From: G963677085 sp963677085 | Lineage (GTDB): Bacteria > Planctomycetota > Planctomycetia > Pirellulales > Thermoguttaceae | Reading direction: 5' to 3' | Assembly: GCA_963677085.2 (NCBI GenBank) | Contig: CAXXFH010000004.1 | Span: 2,418,001 to 2,482,000, forward strand | Length of the DNA stretch: 64,000 nucleotides | Shown: positions 26,895-35,345 of the stretch, piece by piece | Numbering within the stretch: position 1 is the first letter of the stretch | Layout of the letters: every line of letters starts with the position of its first letter | Translations under genes and position numbers: made by a program | The notes under the pieces: generated by a model | What the model saw: the letters and a program-made list of their open reading frames with translations, nothing else | What the model was told of the DNA's origin: nothing | Databases searched by the model: none

Positions 26895-27827
26895 GTGCAA
26901 GAAAGCAACAGCACCACGGGCACAGCCGTGCACCGCAGCGGCGCAACGCTGGCCGGTATGATTCGGCTCGCTCGGCCCAAGGACTGGGTCAAGAACGTCT
27001 TCGTGCTCGTGCCGTTGCCCTTTGCCATGGCCGCTTCGTTGCACCATGAAGGCGTGCCCTACGAGTTCAGTCCTTGGGTGTTCCTGCTGGGGTTGCTGGG
27101 CTTCAGCGTGATCAACTCGGCCGTCTACACGCTCAACGACTTATTCGATGCCGAAGCCGACCGGCAGCATCCGCGGAAGCGGCTGCGTCCGATCGCCTCA
27201 GGCCAGATTTCTGCTGCGGTTGCGGTGGCCCAATTCGTGATACTCTTGCTGGCTGGCATGACACTGACCATCGCCACGGGACGACCGGTGGCCGTAGCCG
27301 TTGTGTTAGTCTACCTGATCGTCAACATTGCCTACAGCTTGGGCGTGAAGAACGTAGCGCTGTTAGACGTGTTTGTTCTGGCCTCGGGCTTTGTGATTCG
27401 GGTGCTGTTGGGCTGTGCGTTGGTTGCGGTGATGGCTTCGCCTTGGCTGCTGCTGTGCACCTCGGCGTTGGCCTTCTTTTTGGGGTTCATCAAGCGACGG
27501 GCTGACCTTACCGCTGGATTGGACTGCAATCATCGTCGAAGCCTGAGGGGATACACCCAAGCCTTTCTCGATCAGGCGATCACGATTTGCGCCGGCGTTG
27601 CCTTGCTGGCCTACGCCCTTTACAGTATTGAGTCCAACGTCTTCGTGTCGGGCCGCGAGATGGCATCGATGCCGCTGGTGGCTTACGGCATCCTCAACTA
27701 TCTTCGGTTGGCCGACAAGAACAATACCGGAGGCTCACCGGTCGAGATCGCTTATACTTCGCGATCGAGCCAGCTTTGTGCGGTGGGATGGATCGTAGCC
27801 GTAACCTGGAGCCTGGGACTGTGGTAA
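26895..27827 (+). CDS. ubiA: UbiA-family polyprenyl-phosphate phosphoribosyltransferase-like
   Basis: Integral membrane prenyltransferase, 310 residues. It resembles the enzyme that transfers 5-phosphoribose from PRPP to decaprenyl phosphate (Rv3806c type). Motifs: RPKDWVKNVFVL (28-39), the metal-binding NDLFDAEADR (81-90) followed by HPRKRLRPIASG, a second YxxNIAYSLGVKN block, and several membrane helices. The start is the GTG at 26895, with GGAG upstream and after the dprE2 stop; earlier in-frame ATGs lie inside dprE2. Its place directly after dprE1-dprE2 is the order of logic, if not of synthesis: UbiA makes phosphoribosyl lipid, a phosphatase (not seen here) removes the phosphate, and DprE1/E2 epimerise. 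Confidence 0.87.
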   Translation: MQESNSTTGTAVHRSGATLAGMIRLARPKDWVKNVFVLVPLPFAMAASLHHEGVPYEFSPWVFLLGLLGFSVINSAVYTLNDLFDAEADRQHPRKRLRPIASGQISAAVAVAQFVILLLAGMTLTIATGRPVAVAVVLVYLIVNIAYSLGVKNVALLDVFVLASGFVIRVLLGCALVAVMASPWLLLCTSALAFFLGFIKRRADLTAGLDCNHRRSLRGYTQAFLDQAITICAGVALLAYALYSIESNVFVSGREMASMPLVAYGILNYLRLADKNNTGGSPVEIAYTSRSSQLCAVGWIVAVTWSLGLW

Positions 27828-28903
27828 CCGTCGAAAACGCATGGCAGGCACCTGCCCCCTCGTGGAGTGAAACGTTGAAAAAGGCCGGCACGACGCTGCT
27901 GAAGGTCGCCCTGTCCTTGAGCATCATTGCGTATTTGGTATGGGACGCCGCCTGTACGCAAAACGCCAACGGCGAAAATATCTTCCAGCAGTTGGTTCAT
28001 CAACCCAAGCATTGGGGCATGCTCGCGATGGCTTGGGTCTTCTGCTTCATGGCCGTGATGATTACGCTCATCCGTTGGTGGTACCTGGTTTGCGCCTTGG
28101 AGTTGCCCTTCTCGCTGCGCGATGCCTTGCGGATCGGCTTCTTGGGCTACCTGTTCAACCTGGCCCCGTTAGGCATTGTCGGCGGCGACCTGCTGAAGGC
28201 GGTGATGCTTGCCCGAAAGTATCCCGAACGCCGTCCTCAGGCGGTCGCTACCGTGTTTCTCGATCGAATCATCGGGTTGTATATGCTCTTTATCGTGGCG
28301 ACCGTGGCTATCTTGGTCACCGGGTTCCATCAACTGCCCGTGCCTGAAATCCAACTTATCTGCAAAGCCACGTTTATTCTTACCTCGCTGGGAGCCGTGG
28401 GAATCGCCGGGCTGTTGATTCCTGGCATTACCGAGGGACGCGTGACACACGCCCTGGGGCGGATTCCCAAGATCGGACACATCCTCGAGAGCCTGATCGA
28501 CGCGGTGCGAATGTATCGCCGTAAGCCGCACGTGCTCGTGATCGCGGCCGCGATGAGCGTGTTTGTGCACAGCTTCTTCGCGATTGGCGTTTATCTGATC
28601 GCCCGGGGACTGCCGGGCGACGACCTCTCGTTGGCCAGCCACTTCGTGGTCGCTCCGGTCAGTGCGACGACCGGTGTGTTGCCCCTGCCGCTGGGGCCGT
28701 TCGAGTTCGTGCTCGAATTCCTCTACACCCACGTACCCGCGGGTGTGATGATTCCCAAGGGCCAAGGGCTGGTAGTAGCGCTGGCCTATCGGCTGATCTG
28801 CCTGCTGATCGCGATGGTCGGCGTGGGCTACTACTTAAGCAGTCGCCAGGAAGTGGCCGAGTTGATGCACGAAGTCGAGCAGGAACCGCAGCCGGTGCTG
28901 TAG
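27821..28903 (+). CDS. Flippase-like (lysylphosphatidylglycerol synthase TM region) membrane protein
   Basis: About 360 residues with eight or so membrane segments. It has the family pattern of UPF0104/AglD-type proteins: FMAVMITLIRWWYLVCAL, GFLGYLFNLAPLGIVGGDLLKAVMLAR and the VATVFLDRIIGLYMLF motif. The start is assigned to the GTG at 27821, which overlaps the ubiA stop by seven bases; an ATG at 27788 is also possible. Members of this family have been proposed to move or help synthesise lipid-linked sugars. As the fourth gene of the DprE-UbiA operon it may translocate the polyprenyl-phosphate pentose to the periplasm, which is inference. It ends four bases before the convergent protease gene. 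Confidence 0.8.
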   Translation: MVTVENAWQAPAPSWSETLKKAGTTLLKVALSLSIIAYLVWDAACTQNANGENIFQQLVHQPKHWGMLAMAWVFCFMAVMITLIRWWYLVCALELPFSLRDALRIGFLGYLFNLAPLGIVGGDLLKAVMLARKYPERRPQAVATVFLDRIIGLYMLFIVATVAILVTGFHQLPVPEIQLICKATFILTSLGAVGIAGLLIPGITEGRVTHALGRIPKIGHILESLIDAVRMYRRKPHVLVIAAAMSVFVHSFFAIGVYLIARGLPGDDLSLASHFVVAPVSATTGVLPLPLGPFEFVLEFLYTHVPAGVMIPKGQGLVVALAYRLICLLIAMVGVGYYLSSRQEVAELMHEVEQEPQPVL

Positions 28904-28907
28904 ACGG

Positions 28908-30551
28908 TTACTGCGGCATCACGGTTCGCGTGGCCGCTTGCACGGCGGCCGTCAGCATCGGATCGTCGTCGTCATTCTGCAACAACGGCATGCTGCCCTG
29001 CGTGGGCTTGGCTGCCACGTGGACGAAGACATCGGGTTCGACGCCAACTCGGCTGTACGGCCGGCCGGTCGGCGAGTAGAACTTGGCCGTGGTCAAGCGA
29101 ATCCCCGAGTTGGCCACGCCCAGCGGGAAGATCCCCTGCACGGAACCCTTGCCGTAGCTTCGCACGCCGACGATCGTCCCGCGGCGGTGGTCGCGAATCG
29201 CCCCGGCAAAGATCTCGGCCGCACTGGCACTGTCCTGGTCGATCAGCACGACCAAGGGAACTCGCCACGTGCCTGCCGAATGGGCACTGTAGGTGAAGTC
29301 TTCCTGGGCACTGCGTCCGCGGGTGGAGACGATAACGCCTCGCTCGACGAATTTGTCGACCACTTCCACGGCCGTCACCAGCAGTCCACCAGGATTTCCA
29401 CGCAGGTCCATAATCAGGCGACGCATGCCCTCGCGGTGCAGACGCCACAGGGCGGCGTCCAGGTCGCGGCTGGTCGTCTTTTGGAAGCAGACCAGACGCA
29501 GGTAGGCGACGCCCTGCTGCGGATCGAGGATTTGGGCGTCGTCGATGCTGGGCACTTCGACTCGGCGGCGGCGAATTACCAATACGCGAGAGGAGTTCTC
29601 CGGCGAGATGACCGTCAGTTGCACCACGCTGCCCTCTTCACCTTGCAGCAGGTTGGCGGCCGCGTCGGCCGAGAGATCCTGGGTCGATTGCCCGTCGACG
29701 GCCAGAATGCGGTCGCCGGACAGGATACCACCCTCTTCGGCCGGGCTGCCCGGGATGACGCGAACGATCAACAGGCTACCGTCCTCGGCTTTCAGTTCCA
29801 CACCCAGCCCGACGAAGTTTCCTTCGATTTGCGAGTAGACTTCGTTGAGCTGGTCGGGCGTGAGGTAGGAGGAGTAAGGATCAAGCGTGTTGGTCAGTCC
29901 GCAAAGGTATTCCAGCACGACGGCGGTTGCTGGTACACCCAACCGCTGCTGGGCCAACTCGGCCACGTAGGCCACGGTGTTGCAAGCTTCGTCGCGAGTC
30001 TGGATAACGCGTGGCCCCAACGTACGCCGCAGCTCGCCACGGAAGCTATCGAGCATAGGGCCGTCTTGCTGGGGAAGATAGCGTTGCAGAAAGGTCGACT
30101 CGCTCAGCGCTACTTCAAAGCTATTGGTTCCTCGTTCGACGACGTCTTTCCAGTCGGGCTCTTCGACGTAATACGCTTGCACTTTCACGAGCACTTGGCC
30201 ATAGAGGTCCAACACGTCGGACAAGGAAAGCTTGGTAATCGACCCGACGAAGCTGCGGTCGGCGTAGCGGCGTCCCAGGTCGTAATGTAGACGCGTGTTC
30301 TCGAAACGACGCAGCAAGCTGGATTCGGCCGGATACTGTCGGACCGCGTCTTCGTAGTGCGTCAACGCCTCGCTCCAGCGCCGCTGAATCTCCAGGCGAC
30401 GTCCTTCGCGAAGCAGGTCCTCGACCTGAGCCGTACGCGGCGCGATCGAAATCGTGGTCGCTTGCTGGGCCAGACCGGTCGCGGCTACCGAAAGTAGCGC
30501 TGCAACCGAGAGAACCAAAGAAGCAATGGTGGGCAGGACCCTTCGTCGCAT
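28908..30551 (-). CDS. S41-family C-terminal processing protease with PDZ domain
   Basis: 547 residues. An N-terminal signal peptide (VLPTIASLVLSVAALLSVAATGLAQ) sends it to the periplasm. A short helical repeat region follows (about 35-85), then a PDZ domain (about 215-300, GNFVGLGVELKAEDGSLLIVRVIPGSPAEEGG) and the S41 catalytic domain. The latter has the nucleophile in DQDSASAAEIFAGA and the general-base lysine in SYGKGSVQ. It resembles CtpA/Prc proteases that trim C-terminal tails. The ATG at 30551 is chosen because the signal peptide begins there; upstream in-frame codons encode an unlikely leader. The first eighty residues, with a TPR-like pair, are not usual for CtpA. Confidence 0.9.
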   Translation of the reverse strand: MRRRVLPTIASLVLSVAALLSVAATGLAQQATTISIAPRTAQVEDLLREGRRLEIQRRWSEALTHYEDAVRQYPAESSLLRRFENTRLHYDLGRRYADRSFVGSITKLSLSDVLDLYGQVLVKVQAYYVEEPDWKDVVERGTNSFEVALSESTFLQRYLPQQDGPMLDSFRGELRRTLGPRVIQTRDEACNTVAYVAELAQQRLGVPATAVVLEYLCGLTNTLDPYSSYLTPDQLNEVYSQIEGNFVGLGVELKAEDGSLLIVRVIPGSPAEEGGILSGDRILAVDGQSTQDLSADAAANLLQGEEGSVVQLTVISPENSSRVLVIRRRRVEVPSIDDAQILDPQQGVAYLRLVCFQKTTSRDLDAALWRLHREGMRRLIMDLRGNPGGLLVTAVEVVDKFVERGVIVSTRGRSAQEDFTYSAHSAGTWRVPLVVLIDQDSASAAEIFAGAIRDHRRGTIVGVRSYGKGSVQGIFPLGVANSGIRLTTAKFYSPTGRPYSRVGVEPDVFVHVAAKPTQGSMPLLQNDDDDPMLTAAVQAATRTVMPQ

Positions 30552-31206
30552 AGTGTCGTCCGTGTTTGCGGGAGCGTCGTTTGACGGCAAAATGGCTCTC
30601 CGCTTAGGCGGGCGAAGCGGAGCCAAACATTGCAACCAAGTGCGTCGCATCGGTGGGGTGAGTTCCTGGTGGCGGGCCGGAGTGCGGGTCCAGCGCCTCG
30701 GCCACTCCCAAGCATAGGCCATGTTTCGGCAACGGTCAAAAAAACGACGGCATAATTTTCGTCGCCATTTTATCCAATCGATACAGGCATCTGGGCGCTG
30801 CTCGCATCGCAACGCCTGAGACCGCAGACAAGGCATAATCGCCCTGTATCGTTTGTGCCGAGCAGGCGCGCACATTGCGCGCAGACTAGTGGTGCGGGGG
30901 GAAAGCATAATGATTGCCCAGGTAGAATAACCGGTGTGGCGCGAGGTCCGCACGCCCGACGAAACGCCGGGGGCGCCTCGTGCGGTTGCCTAGGACGTCC
31001 TTCAATTGACGCCCTCGGCAAGCACTCCGGTTTGAAGAAAGGCTCAAGTTTTCTTCCTTCTGCTACGCAATGGCCGGGGCAATGGTTCCCGGAACGATAG
31101 TTCCCGAGGTATTGCGGGGTTGGGCGTGCGAAGCCGCAAGCGGCGGCGCACACTCTCACTCCCGATTTCCCAAAACCCCGCGCCCCTTGTCTCTAGCCCC
31201 TAACTT
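30552..31206. other. Intergenic region, 655 bp, mostly without recognisable content
   Basis: Lies between the protease start and the der stop, both on the reverse strand. Short open frames occur but none has a plausible start, family resemblance or bias. The only structured part is the heptad tract that begins at 31153. A promoter for the protease is expected near 30560-30700. Confidence 0.5.
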
Positions 31207-31229
31207 CTAGTCTCTAGCCTCTAGCTCCT
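31153..31229. repeat. Degenerate heptanucleotide tandem tract 3 (eleven units)
   Basis: Eleven pyrimidine-rich heptads in register: CTCTCAC, TCCCGAT, TTCCCAA, AACCCCG, CGCCCCT, TGTCTCT, AGCCCCT, AACTTCT, AGTCTCT, AGCCTCT and AGCTCCT. The last three and a half units are inside der (stop codon at 31207-31209) and encode the final residues LEARD. The longest and clearest tract in the window. Confidence 0.7.
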
Positions 31230-32583
31230 CATTATTCAGCTTCGAGTCGACATCATCCCGCTCGTCGGTGCTTTCTCGTTTGCGGAGGTAGAGCTTGATG
31301 GGCACTTCGCCAAAGTCGAGCCGGTCGCGGAACACGCCCAGCAGATAGCGCCGATACTGGGCCGACAACGACGCCGGATTGTTGCAGAAGAGCACGATTG
31401 TCGGCGGCTGTTCGGCCACCTGGGTGGCGTAATAGATTTTCGGACGGCGGTTTTGAAACAGTGGCGGCGGGTTGTGCTCAATGGCCGCTCGAACCAGCTT
31501 GTTCAATCGCGAAGTGGCAATCCGGCTGCGCGACTGCTTGAACAACATCTGCGAGTGGTTTAGGAGGGCCTTCACGTTCTTGCCCGTCTGGCCGGTGATA
31601 AATGCAATCGGCACGTGCCACATCGTGCGGAACGTGTCGCGCAGATAGTTCACCCATTTCTCCGTGGGCATGCTGTTGACCAACAGGTCCCACTTGTTGA
31701 CCACGAAAATGCAGGGCTTGTACTGCTGGGCAATGTAGTCGCAGAGCTGCTTGTCGACCTTGCTAATACGCTGGCTGGCGTCGAAGAACAGCAGCACTAC
31801 GTCGGCCCGACGAATACTACGGCTCGCCCGATGCGTGCTGTAGAAGTCGATGTCGGTCGACACGCTCTTGCGCCGCCGGAAGCCGGGTGTATCGATGGCG
31901 ATGAAGCTGTGGCCGTCTAGCTCGAAACGCACGTCGACACTGTCGCGGGTCGTGCCGGGTACCTCGCTAACGATCATCCGCTCGGCTTCGGCCAGCGTGT
32001 TTACCAAGGTGCTCTTGCCCGTGTTGCGCCGGCCCACAATGGCCACCTTCATCACAGGAGTTTCCACTTCCTCGGTAAGTTCGGCTTCGTCGGGCAAACG
32101 TTCGGCGATTGCGGCGAGCAGTTCCCGGCGTCCCCGGTTCTGCTTGGTGCTAACCACCACCATCTTGCGGCCCATGCGATAGAATTCGGCCGCTTGGGGT
32201 TCGAGGCCTTCGTGGTCGGCCTTGTTGACCACGCAAAGCACGGGCACCTTGACGTAGCGCAGCCGGTTGGCCACTTCCTGATCCAGCGGCACCGGGCCGT
32301 CGTGGCAGTCGGTCACGAAGAGGATGACATGGGCCGAGTCGATGGCCGTTTGGATCTGCTCTTCGATATGCTCAGTCAGGTTGTCGGAGTCTTCGACCCC
32401 CATTCCTCCCGTGTCGACCAGTTCGACGAACTGGCCGTGAATGTCGACCAGATGCGTCATCCGGTCGCGCGTAACGCCAGAGGTCGGATCGACGATTGCC
32501 AATCGTCGTCCTGCCAACCAATTGAAAATACTCGACTTGCCGACATTCGGTCGGCCAACGATGACAACCTGTGGAACGCCCAT
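31207..32583 (-). CDS. der: Ribosome biogenesis GTPase Der (EngA)
   Basis: Essential double GTPase that assists maturation of the large ribosomal subunit. 458 residues contain two G domains. The first has GRPNVGKSSIFN, DTGG and NKAD (residues 1-165). The second has GRRNTGKSTLVN, DTPGF and NKWD (about 180-345). A C-terminal KH-like domain follows (NPPPLFQNRRPKIYYATQVAEQPPTIVLFCNNP). The start is the ATG at 32583, just before the first P-loop and with GAGAGGG upstream. The final residues EELEARD are encoded by a heptanucleotide repeat that continues beyond the stop codon, so the C-terminal tail seems to have been set by repeat sequence. Confidence 0.96.
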   Translation of the reverse strand: MGVPQVVIVGRPNVGKSSIFNWLAGRRLAIVDPTSGVTRDRMTHLVDIHGQFVELVDTGGMGVEDSDNLTEHIEEQIQTAIDSAHVILFVTDCHDGPVPLDQEVANRLRYVKVPVLCVVNKADHEGLEPQAAEFYRMGRKMVVVSTKQNRGRRELLAAIAERLPDEAELTEEVETPVMKVAIVGRRNTGKSTLVNTLAEAERMIVSEVPGTTRDSVDVRFELDGHSFIAIDTPGFRRRKSVSTDIDFYSTHRASRSIRRADVVLLFFDASQRISKVDKQLCDYIAQQYKPCIFVVNKWDLLVNSMPTEKWVNYLRDTFRTMWHVPIAFITGQTGKNVKALLNHSQMLFKQSRSRIATSRLNKLVRAAIEHNPPPLFQNRRPKIYYATQVAEQPPTIVLFCNNPASLSAQYRRYLLGVFRDRLDFGEVPIKLYLRKRESTDERDDVDSKLNNEELEARD

Positions 32584-32990
32584 GCACCCTCTCGATATTC
32601 GCCGCTGGGACCCCTCGATAAGCGGGGGCTTTGCGGTAACAAACCCCGATCCTATGATAGTTGCCACCGGCAATTCGTTCCAGCGGTCGGGAGAGATTAA
32701 TGGGGGCAAGAGTTTCGTGGGGCAAGGCGAGAGATGGCGGGCAAGAGACGAGAAAGGCTATGACGCAGCCCGACGGCGTGATGACCAACGCGAGGCGTGG
32801 TTGCTTCAGCGACCGTAGGGCTCCGAGCAGTGTTGTGCCCGGGTATCCCCTCGGCTGTAAAACCTTATACTGAATCCGTTTGAGGTGTCAGAGGTCCGAC
32901 AGCGCGGTTTCACGGTCGTTGAAGCGACCACACCTCGCTCACGACAAGTTGTCCCCGCGTTCCCAACTCCTAACTCCCGTACTCTTCGCC
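32584..32990. other. Divergent intergenic region, 407 bp, with an inverted repeat pair
   Basis: Between the divergent der and udg genes. It holds an imperfect inverted pair, 32790-32815 and 32913-32938 (23 of 26 bases match), of the GGTCGCTTCAGCGACC type, about 100 bases apart. The heptad tract 32952-32993 lies next to the udg start. No reading frame is supported. Confidence 0.5.
32790..32938. repeat. Inverted pair of GCGACC-type palindromes
   Basis: GCGAGGCGTGGTTGCTTCAG... at 32790-32815 is repeated in opposite orientation at 32913-32938 with three mismatches. Each half is itself a hairpin. Could be a small non-autonomous element or two independent REP copies. Confidence 0.55.
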
Positions 32991-32993
32991 ATG
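32952..32993. repeat. Degenerate heptanucleotide tandem tract 4
   Basis: Heptads TCCCCGC / GTTCCCA / ACTCCTA / ACTCCCG / TACTCTT / CGCCATG, reaching the udg start codon at 32991. GCC-ATG-CCCTCC here resembles the folC start (GCCCC-ATG-CCCCTCC). Confidence 0.55.
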
Positions 32994-33752
32994 CCCTCCA
33001 GGTCCCATTCTGCCCGAGGTCGCGCTACGAAAGCGGCCGTCCAGAAGCTCGAAAGTCTTAAACGTGCTGGAGTTACGCACCTAGGGAAGGTTCCGTGGGA
33101 GGAAGCGGAAGTGCCGCCTCCTGTGGCATCGCCGGCAACATCGCCGGTCGGTCCGAAGCGTGCCGCCCAACCACCCGCTCCATCGGCCGCCCTGGCTGCG
33201 TTGGCCAAACGGGTGGCTCAGTGTACGCGGTGTGCCGAACTGGCCCAAACACGCACCCAGACGGTCTTCGGCGTGGGCAACCCTCACGCCCGACTGGCGT
33301 TTCTCGGCGAGGCCCCCGGGGCCGACGAAGACCGGCAGGGGACCCCCTTCGTAGGCCGGGCGGGCAAGCTGCTGACCGATATCATCGAAAAAGGCATGCG
33401 CATCCCGCGCGACGAGGTGTATATCCTCAACATCCTTCGCTGTCGTCCGCCCGGCAACCGCAACCCGACGCCGGTCGAGGCGGCCGCTTGTCGCCAGTGG
33501 CTCGACAAGACGCTGGAGATCATCCAGCCGGAGTTTATTTGCTGTTTGGGCGCGGTGGCTGCCCAGAACCTGCTGGATACGACCGTGTCGATCGGCAAAC
33601 TTCGAGGGCATTTCCACGACTACGAAGGCATCAAGGTACTCTGTACCTACCACCCGGCTTATTTGCTTCGCAACCCGGCAGCCAAAAAGCCCACCTGGGA
33701 CGATATCCAAATCCTCATGGCCGAAATGGGCTTGCCCCGCGGCGGACAATAG
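32991..33752 (+). CDS. Uracil-DNA glycosylase, family 4 (Fe-S type)
   Basis: Removes uracil from DNA in base-excision repair. 253 residues. A basic, low-complexity N-terminal stretch of about 75 residues precedes the catalytic domain. Four cysteines fit a [4Fe-4S] cluster: CTRC (C-x2-C), then C in ILRCRPPGNRNP and C in AAACRQW. Motif A is GEAPGADEDRQGTPFVGRAGKLL and motif B is HPAYLLRNP, both typical of family 4. The ATG at 32991 is used; longer in-frame starts would run through extragenic repeats. It precedes acuI by 23 bases and may share a transcript. Confidence 0.92.
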   Translation: MPSRSHSARGRATKAAVQKLESLKRAGVTHLGKVPWEEAEVPPPVASPATSPVGPKRAAQPPAPSAALAALAKRVAQCTRCAELAQTRTQTVFGVGNPHARLAFLGEAPGADEDRQGTPFVGRAGKLLTDIIEKGMRIPRDEVYILNILRCRPPGNRNPTPVEAAACRQWLDKTLEIIQPEFICCLGAVAAQNLLDTTVSIGKLRGHFHDYEGIKVLCTYHPAYLLRNPAAKKPTWDDIQILMAEMGLPRGGQ

Positions 33753-33775
33753 AAAATGGAGTTGGGAGTCATATC

Positions 33776-34771
33776 ATGCTTCCCGAAACATTTCGCTGTT
33801 TCTTGGTGAACAAGGATGACCAAGGTAACGTTACCGCCGAGGTCGTCCAACGTCCCGTGAGCGACTTGCCCACCGACGAGTTGCTGGTACGCGTGGCGTA
33901 TTCGTCGTTGAATTACAAAGACGCCCTGGCCGCTACGGGCCATTCGGCGGTGGCGAAGCGCTTCCCGCATGTGCCGGGAGTCGATGCCGCGGGCACGATT
34001 GTGCGGGGCGGCGCCGGTGACACGCCCGACGGCACGGCCGTATTGATCCACGGTTTTCAACTGGGCGTAGAACGCTGGGGTGGGTTTGCCGAATATGTTT
34101 CGGTGCCGCGCGAGTGGATTGTGCCTCTACCCGAGACGATGAGCCTTCGCGAGAGCATGGTCCTGGGCACGGCAGGTTTCACGGCTGCCATGTGTATCGA
34201 TGCCCTGCAGAAACACGATGTGAACCCCGACGCGGGCGAGATTGTCGTAACCGGAGCCAGCGGCGGTGTGGGCAGTATGGCGGTGGCGATTTTGGCGAAG
34301 TTGGGTTATCGCGTAGTGGCGGTTAGTGGTAAGGCGTTCGCATCGCAGTATTTGAAGAAACTGGGAGCCGCTAGAATAGCCGGACGCGAAGAGTTCGACG
34401 ACCGCACGTCTCGGCCCATGCTTTCGGGGCGTTGGGCTGGCGTGGTGGATACCGTGGGAGGAAACATCCTGGCGACGTTGATCCGGTCGACCAAACGCTT
34501 CGGCTGTGTTGCTGCCTGTGGACTGACGGCCGGCGCCGAGTTACCGATGACCGTTTACCCGTTCATCCTGCGTGGCATTACGTTGGCAGGTATCGACACG
34601 GTTTGGTGCCCGATGCCGCTGCGCCGCGAACTGTGGCAGCGTTTGGCCGGCGCGTGGAAACCGACGGACCTCGACGCGATGGCCACCGAGGTGCAACTCG
34701 ACCAGTTGGCCGAGAAGGTGAACACGATTCTCAAGGGTGGCATAACGGGCCGTGTCGTGGTGAAAGTGTAG
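33776..34771 (+). CDS. YhdH/AcuI-type NADPH:quinone or acryloyl-CoA reductase
   Basis: Medium-chain (zinc-free) reductase of the YhdH/YhfP group. 331 residues with an N-terminal GroES-like domain (YSSLNYKDALAATG, FPHVPGVDAAG), a Rossmann NADPH-binding motif VTGASGGVGSMAV (about residues 155-167) and the C-terminal pattern ITLAGIDTVWCPMPLRRELWQRL. Members reduce acryloyl-CoA or small quinones in the cytoplasm. The start is the ATG at 33776 with GGGAG upstream. The downstream archease starts four bases after its stop, so the two are probably in one operon, without an obvious functional link. Confidence 0.9.
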   Translation: MLPETFRCFLVNKDDQGNVTAEVVQRPVSDLPTDELLVRVAYSSLNYKDALAATGHSAVAKRFPHVPGVDAAGTIVRGGAGDTPDGTAVLIHGFQLGVERWGGFAEYVSVPREWIVPLPETMSLRESMVLGTAGFTAAMCIDALQKHDVNPDAGEIVVTGASGGVGSMAVAILAKLGYRVVAVSGKAFASQYLKKLGAARIAGREEFDDRTSRPMLSGRWAGVVDTVGGNILATLIRSTKRFGCVAACGLTAGAELPMTVYPFILRGITLAGIDTVWCPMPLRRELWQRLAGAWKPTDLDAMATEVQLDQLAEKVNTILKGGITGRVVVKV

Positions 34772-34775
34772 TCCG

Positions 34776-35189
34776 ATGTCTTACGAAATCTTCGATCACA
34801 CGGCCGACTTGGGGTTGCGCATCCGGGCAGCCAGTCTGCACGGACTGCTCGAAGAGGCTGGCATCGCCCTATTTTGTGCGATCGTCGAGAATTTCGACGT
34901 GATTGAACAGAAGCAGCGAGTGACATTGGAACTGCCCGGTGACGAGCACGACGAACTGCTCCGCGACTGGCTGGCCGAACTCCTCTACATCTTCCACGTC
35001 GAACGGTTGGTGTTTTGTCAGTTTCGCGTAAGCGTCAACGAGAAGGGCCTGCGAGCGACGGCTTGGGGTGAACCTCTCGACCTGACACGCCATCATCTCG
35101 ATATGGAACTGAAGGCCGTTACCTACCATGGATTGAAAGTGGAGCACCACGACAACGGATGGCTGGCCGAAGTGATCGTGGATTTGTGA
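34776..35189 (+). CDS. Archease (RtcB-activating protein)
   Basis: Small protein that accelerates guanylylation and turnover of the RNA ligase RtcB. 137 residues with the family motifs FDHTADLGLRIRA at the N terminus, LRDWLAELLYIFHVE in the middle and the C-terminal HHLDMELKAVTYHGLKVEHHDNGWLAEVIVDL. The acidic residues D9 (HTAD) and the C-terminal VDL end, which bind calcium and contact RtcB in studied archeases, are present. RtcB is the next gene downstream, which supports the assignment strongly. The stop codon is followed at once by a heptad repeat. Confidence 0.94.
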   Translation: MSYEIFDHTADLGLRIRAASLHGLLEEAGIALFCAIVENFDVIEQKQRVTLELPGDEHDELLRDWLAELLYIFHVERLVFCQFRVSVNEKGLRATAWGEPLDLTRHHLDMELKAVTYHGLKVEHHDNGWLAEVIVDL

Positions 35190-35190
35190 G

Positions 35191-35232
35191 GCGAGGGGCT
35201 AGGGACTAGAGGTTAGAGGCTGGGGATTGAGA
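35191..35232. repeat. Degenerate heptanucleotide tandem tract 5
   Basis: Heptads GCGAGGG / GCTAGGG / ACTAGAG / GTTAGAG / GCTGGGG / ATTGAGA, starting one base after the archease stop codon. In complement they read CTCTAGT-type units like tract 3. Confidence 0.65.
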
Positions 35233-35247
35233 GCAACGCAAGAGGCG

Positions 35248-35265
35248 TGGTCGCTTTTGCGACCA
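35248..35265. repeat. Hairpin TGGTCGC-TTTT-GCGACCA
   Basis: Perfect 7-bp stem with a TTTT loop between archease and rtcB. Member of the dispersed TGGTCGC/GCGACCA family also found at 18330, 32790, 32913, 42894 and 44104. It could lower read-through into rtcB or be neutral. Confidence 0.6.
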
Positions 35266-35345
35266 TGTATCCCCCGCGCGACGCAAAGCGTTGTCGACGT
35301 GCGTACCCACGCAAAGCACAGGAACAAGAAGAAAACGGTGGACCC

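Noticed and set aside
28938..30290. A 450-codon open frame on the forward strand
   Set aside because: It lies opposite the S41 protease gene, which has all its motifs; the antisense product has no family resemblance.
30770..31159. Possible small reverse gene in the gap between the protease and der
   Set aside because: Arginine-rich and low-complexity with no family pattern; the gap also holds repeat sequence.
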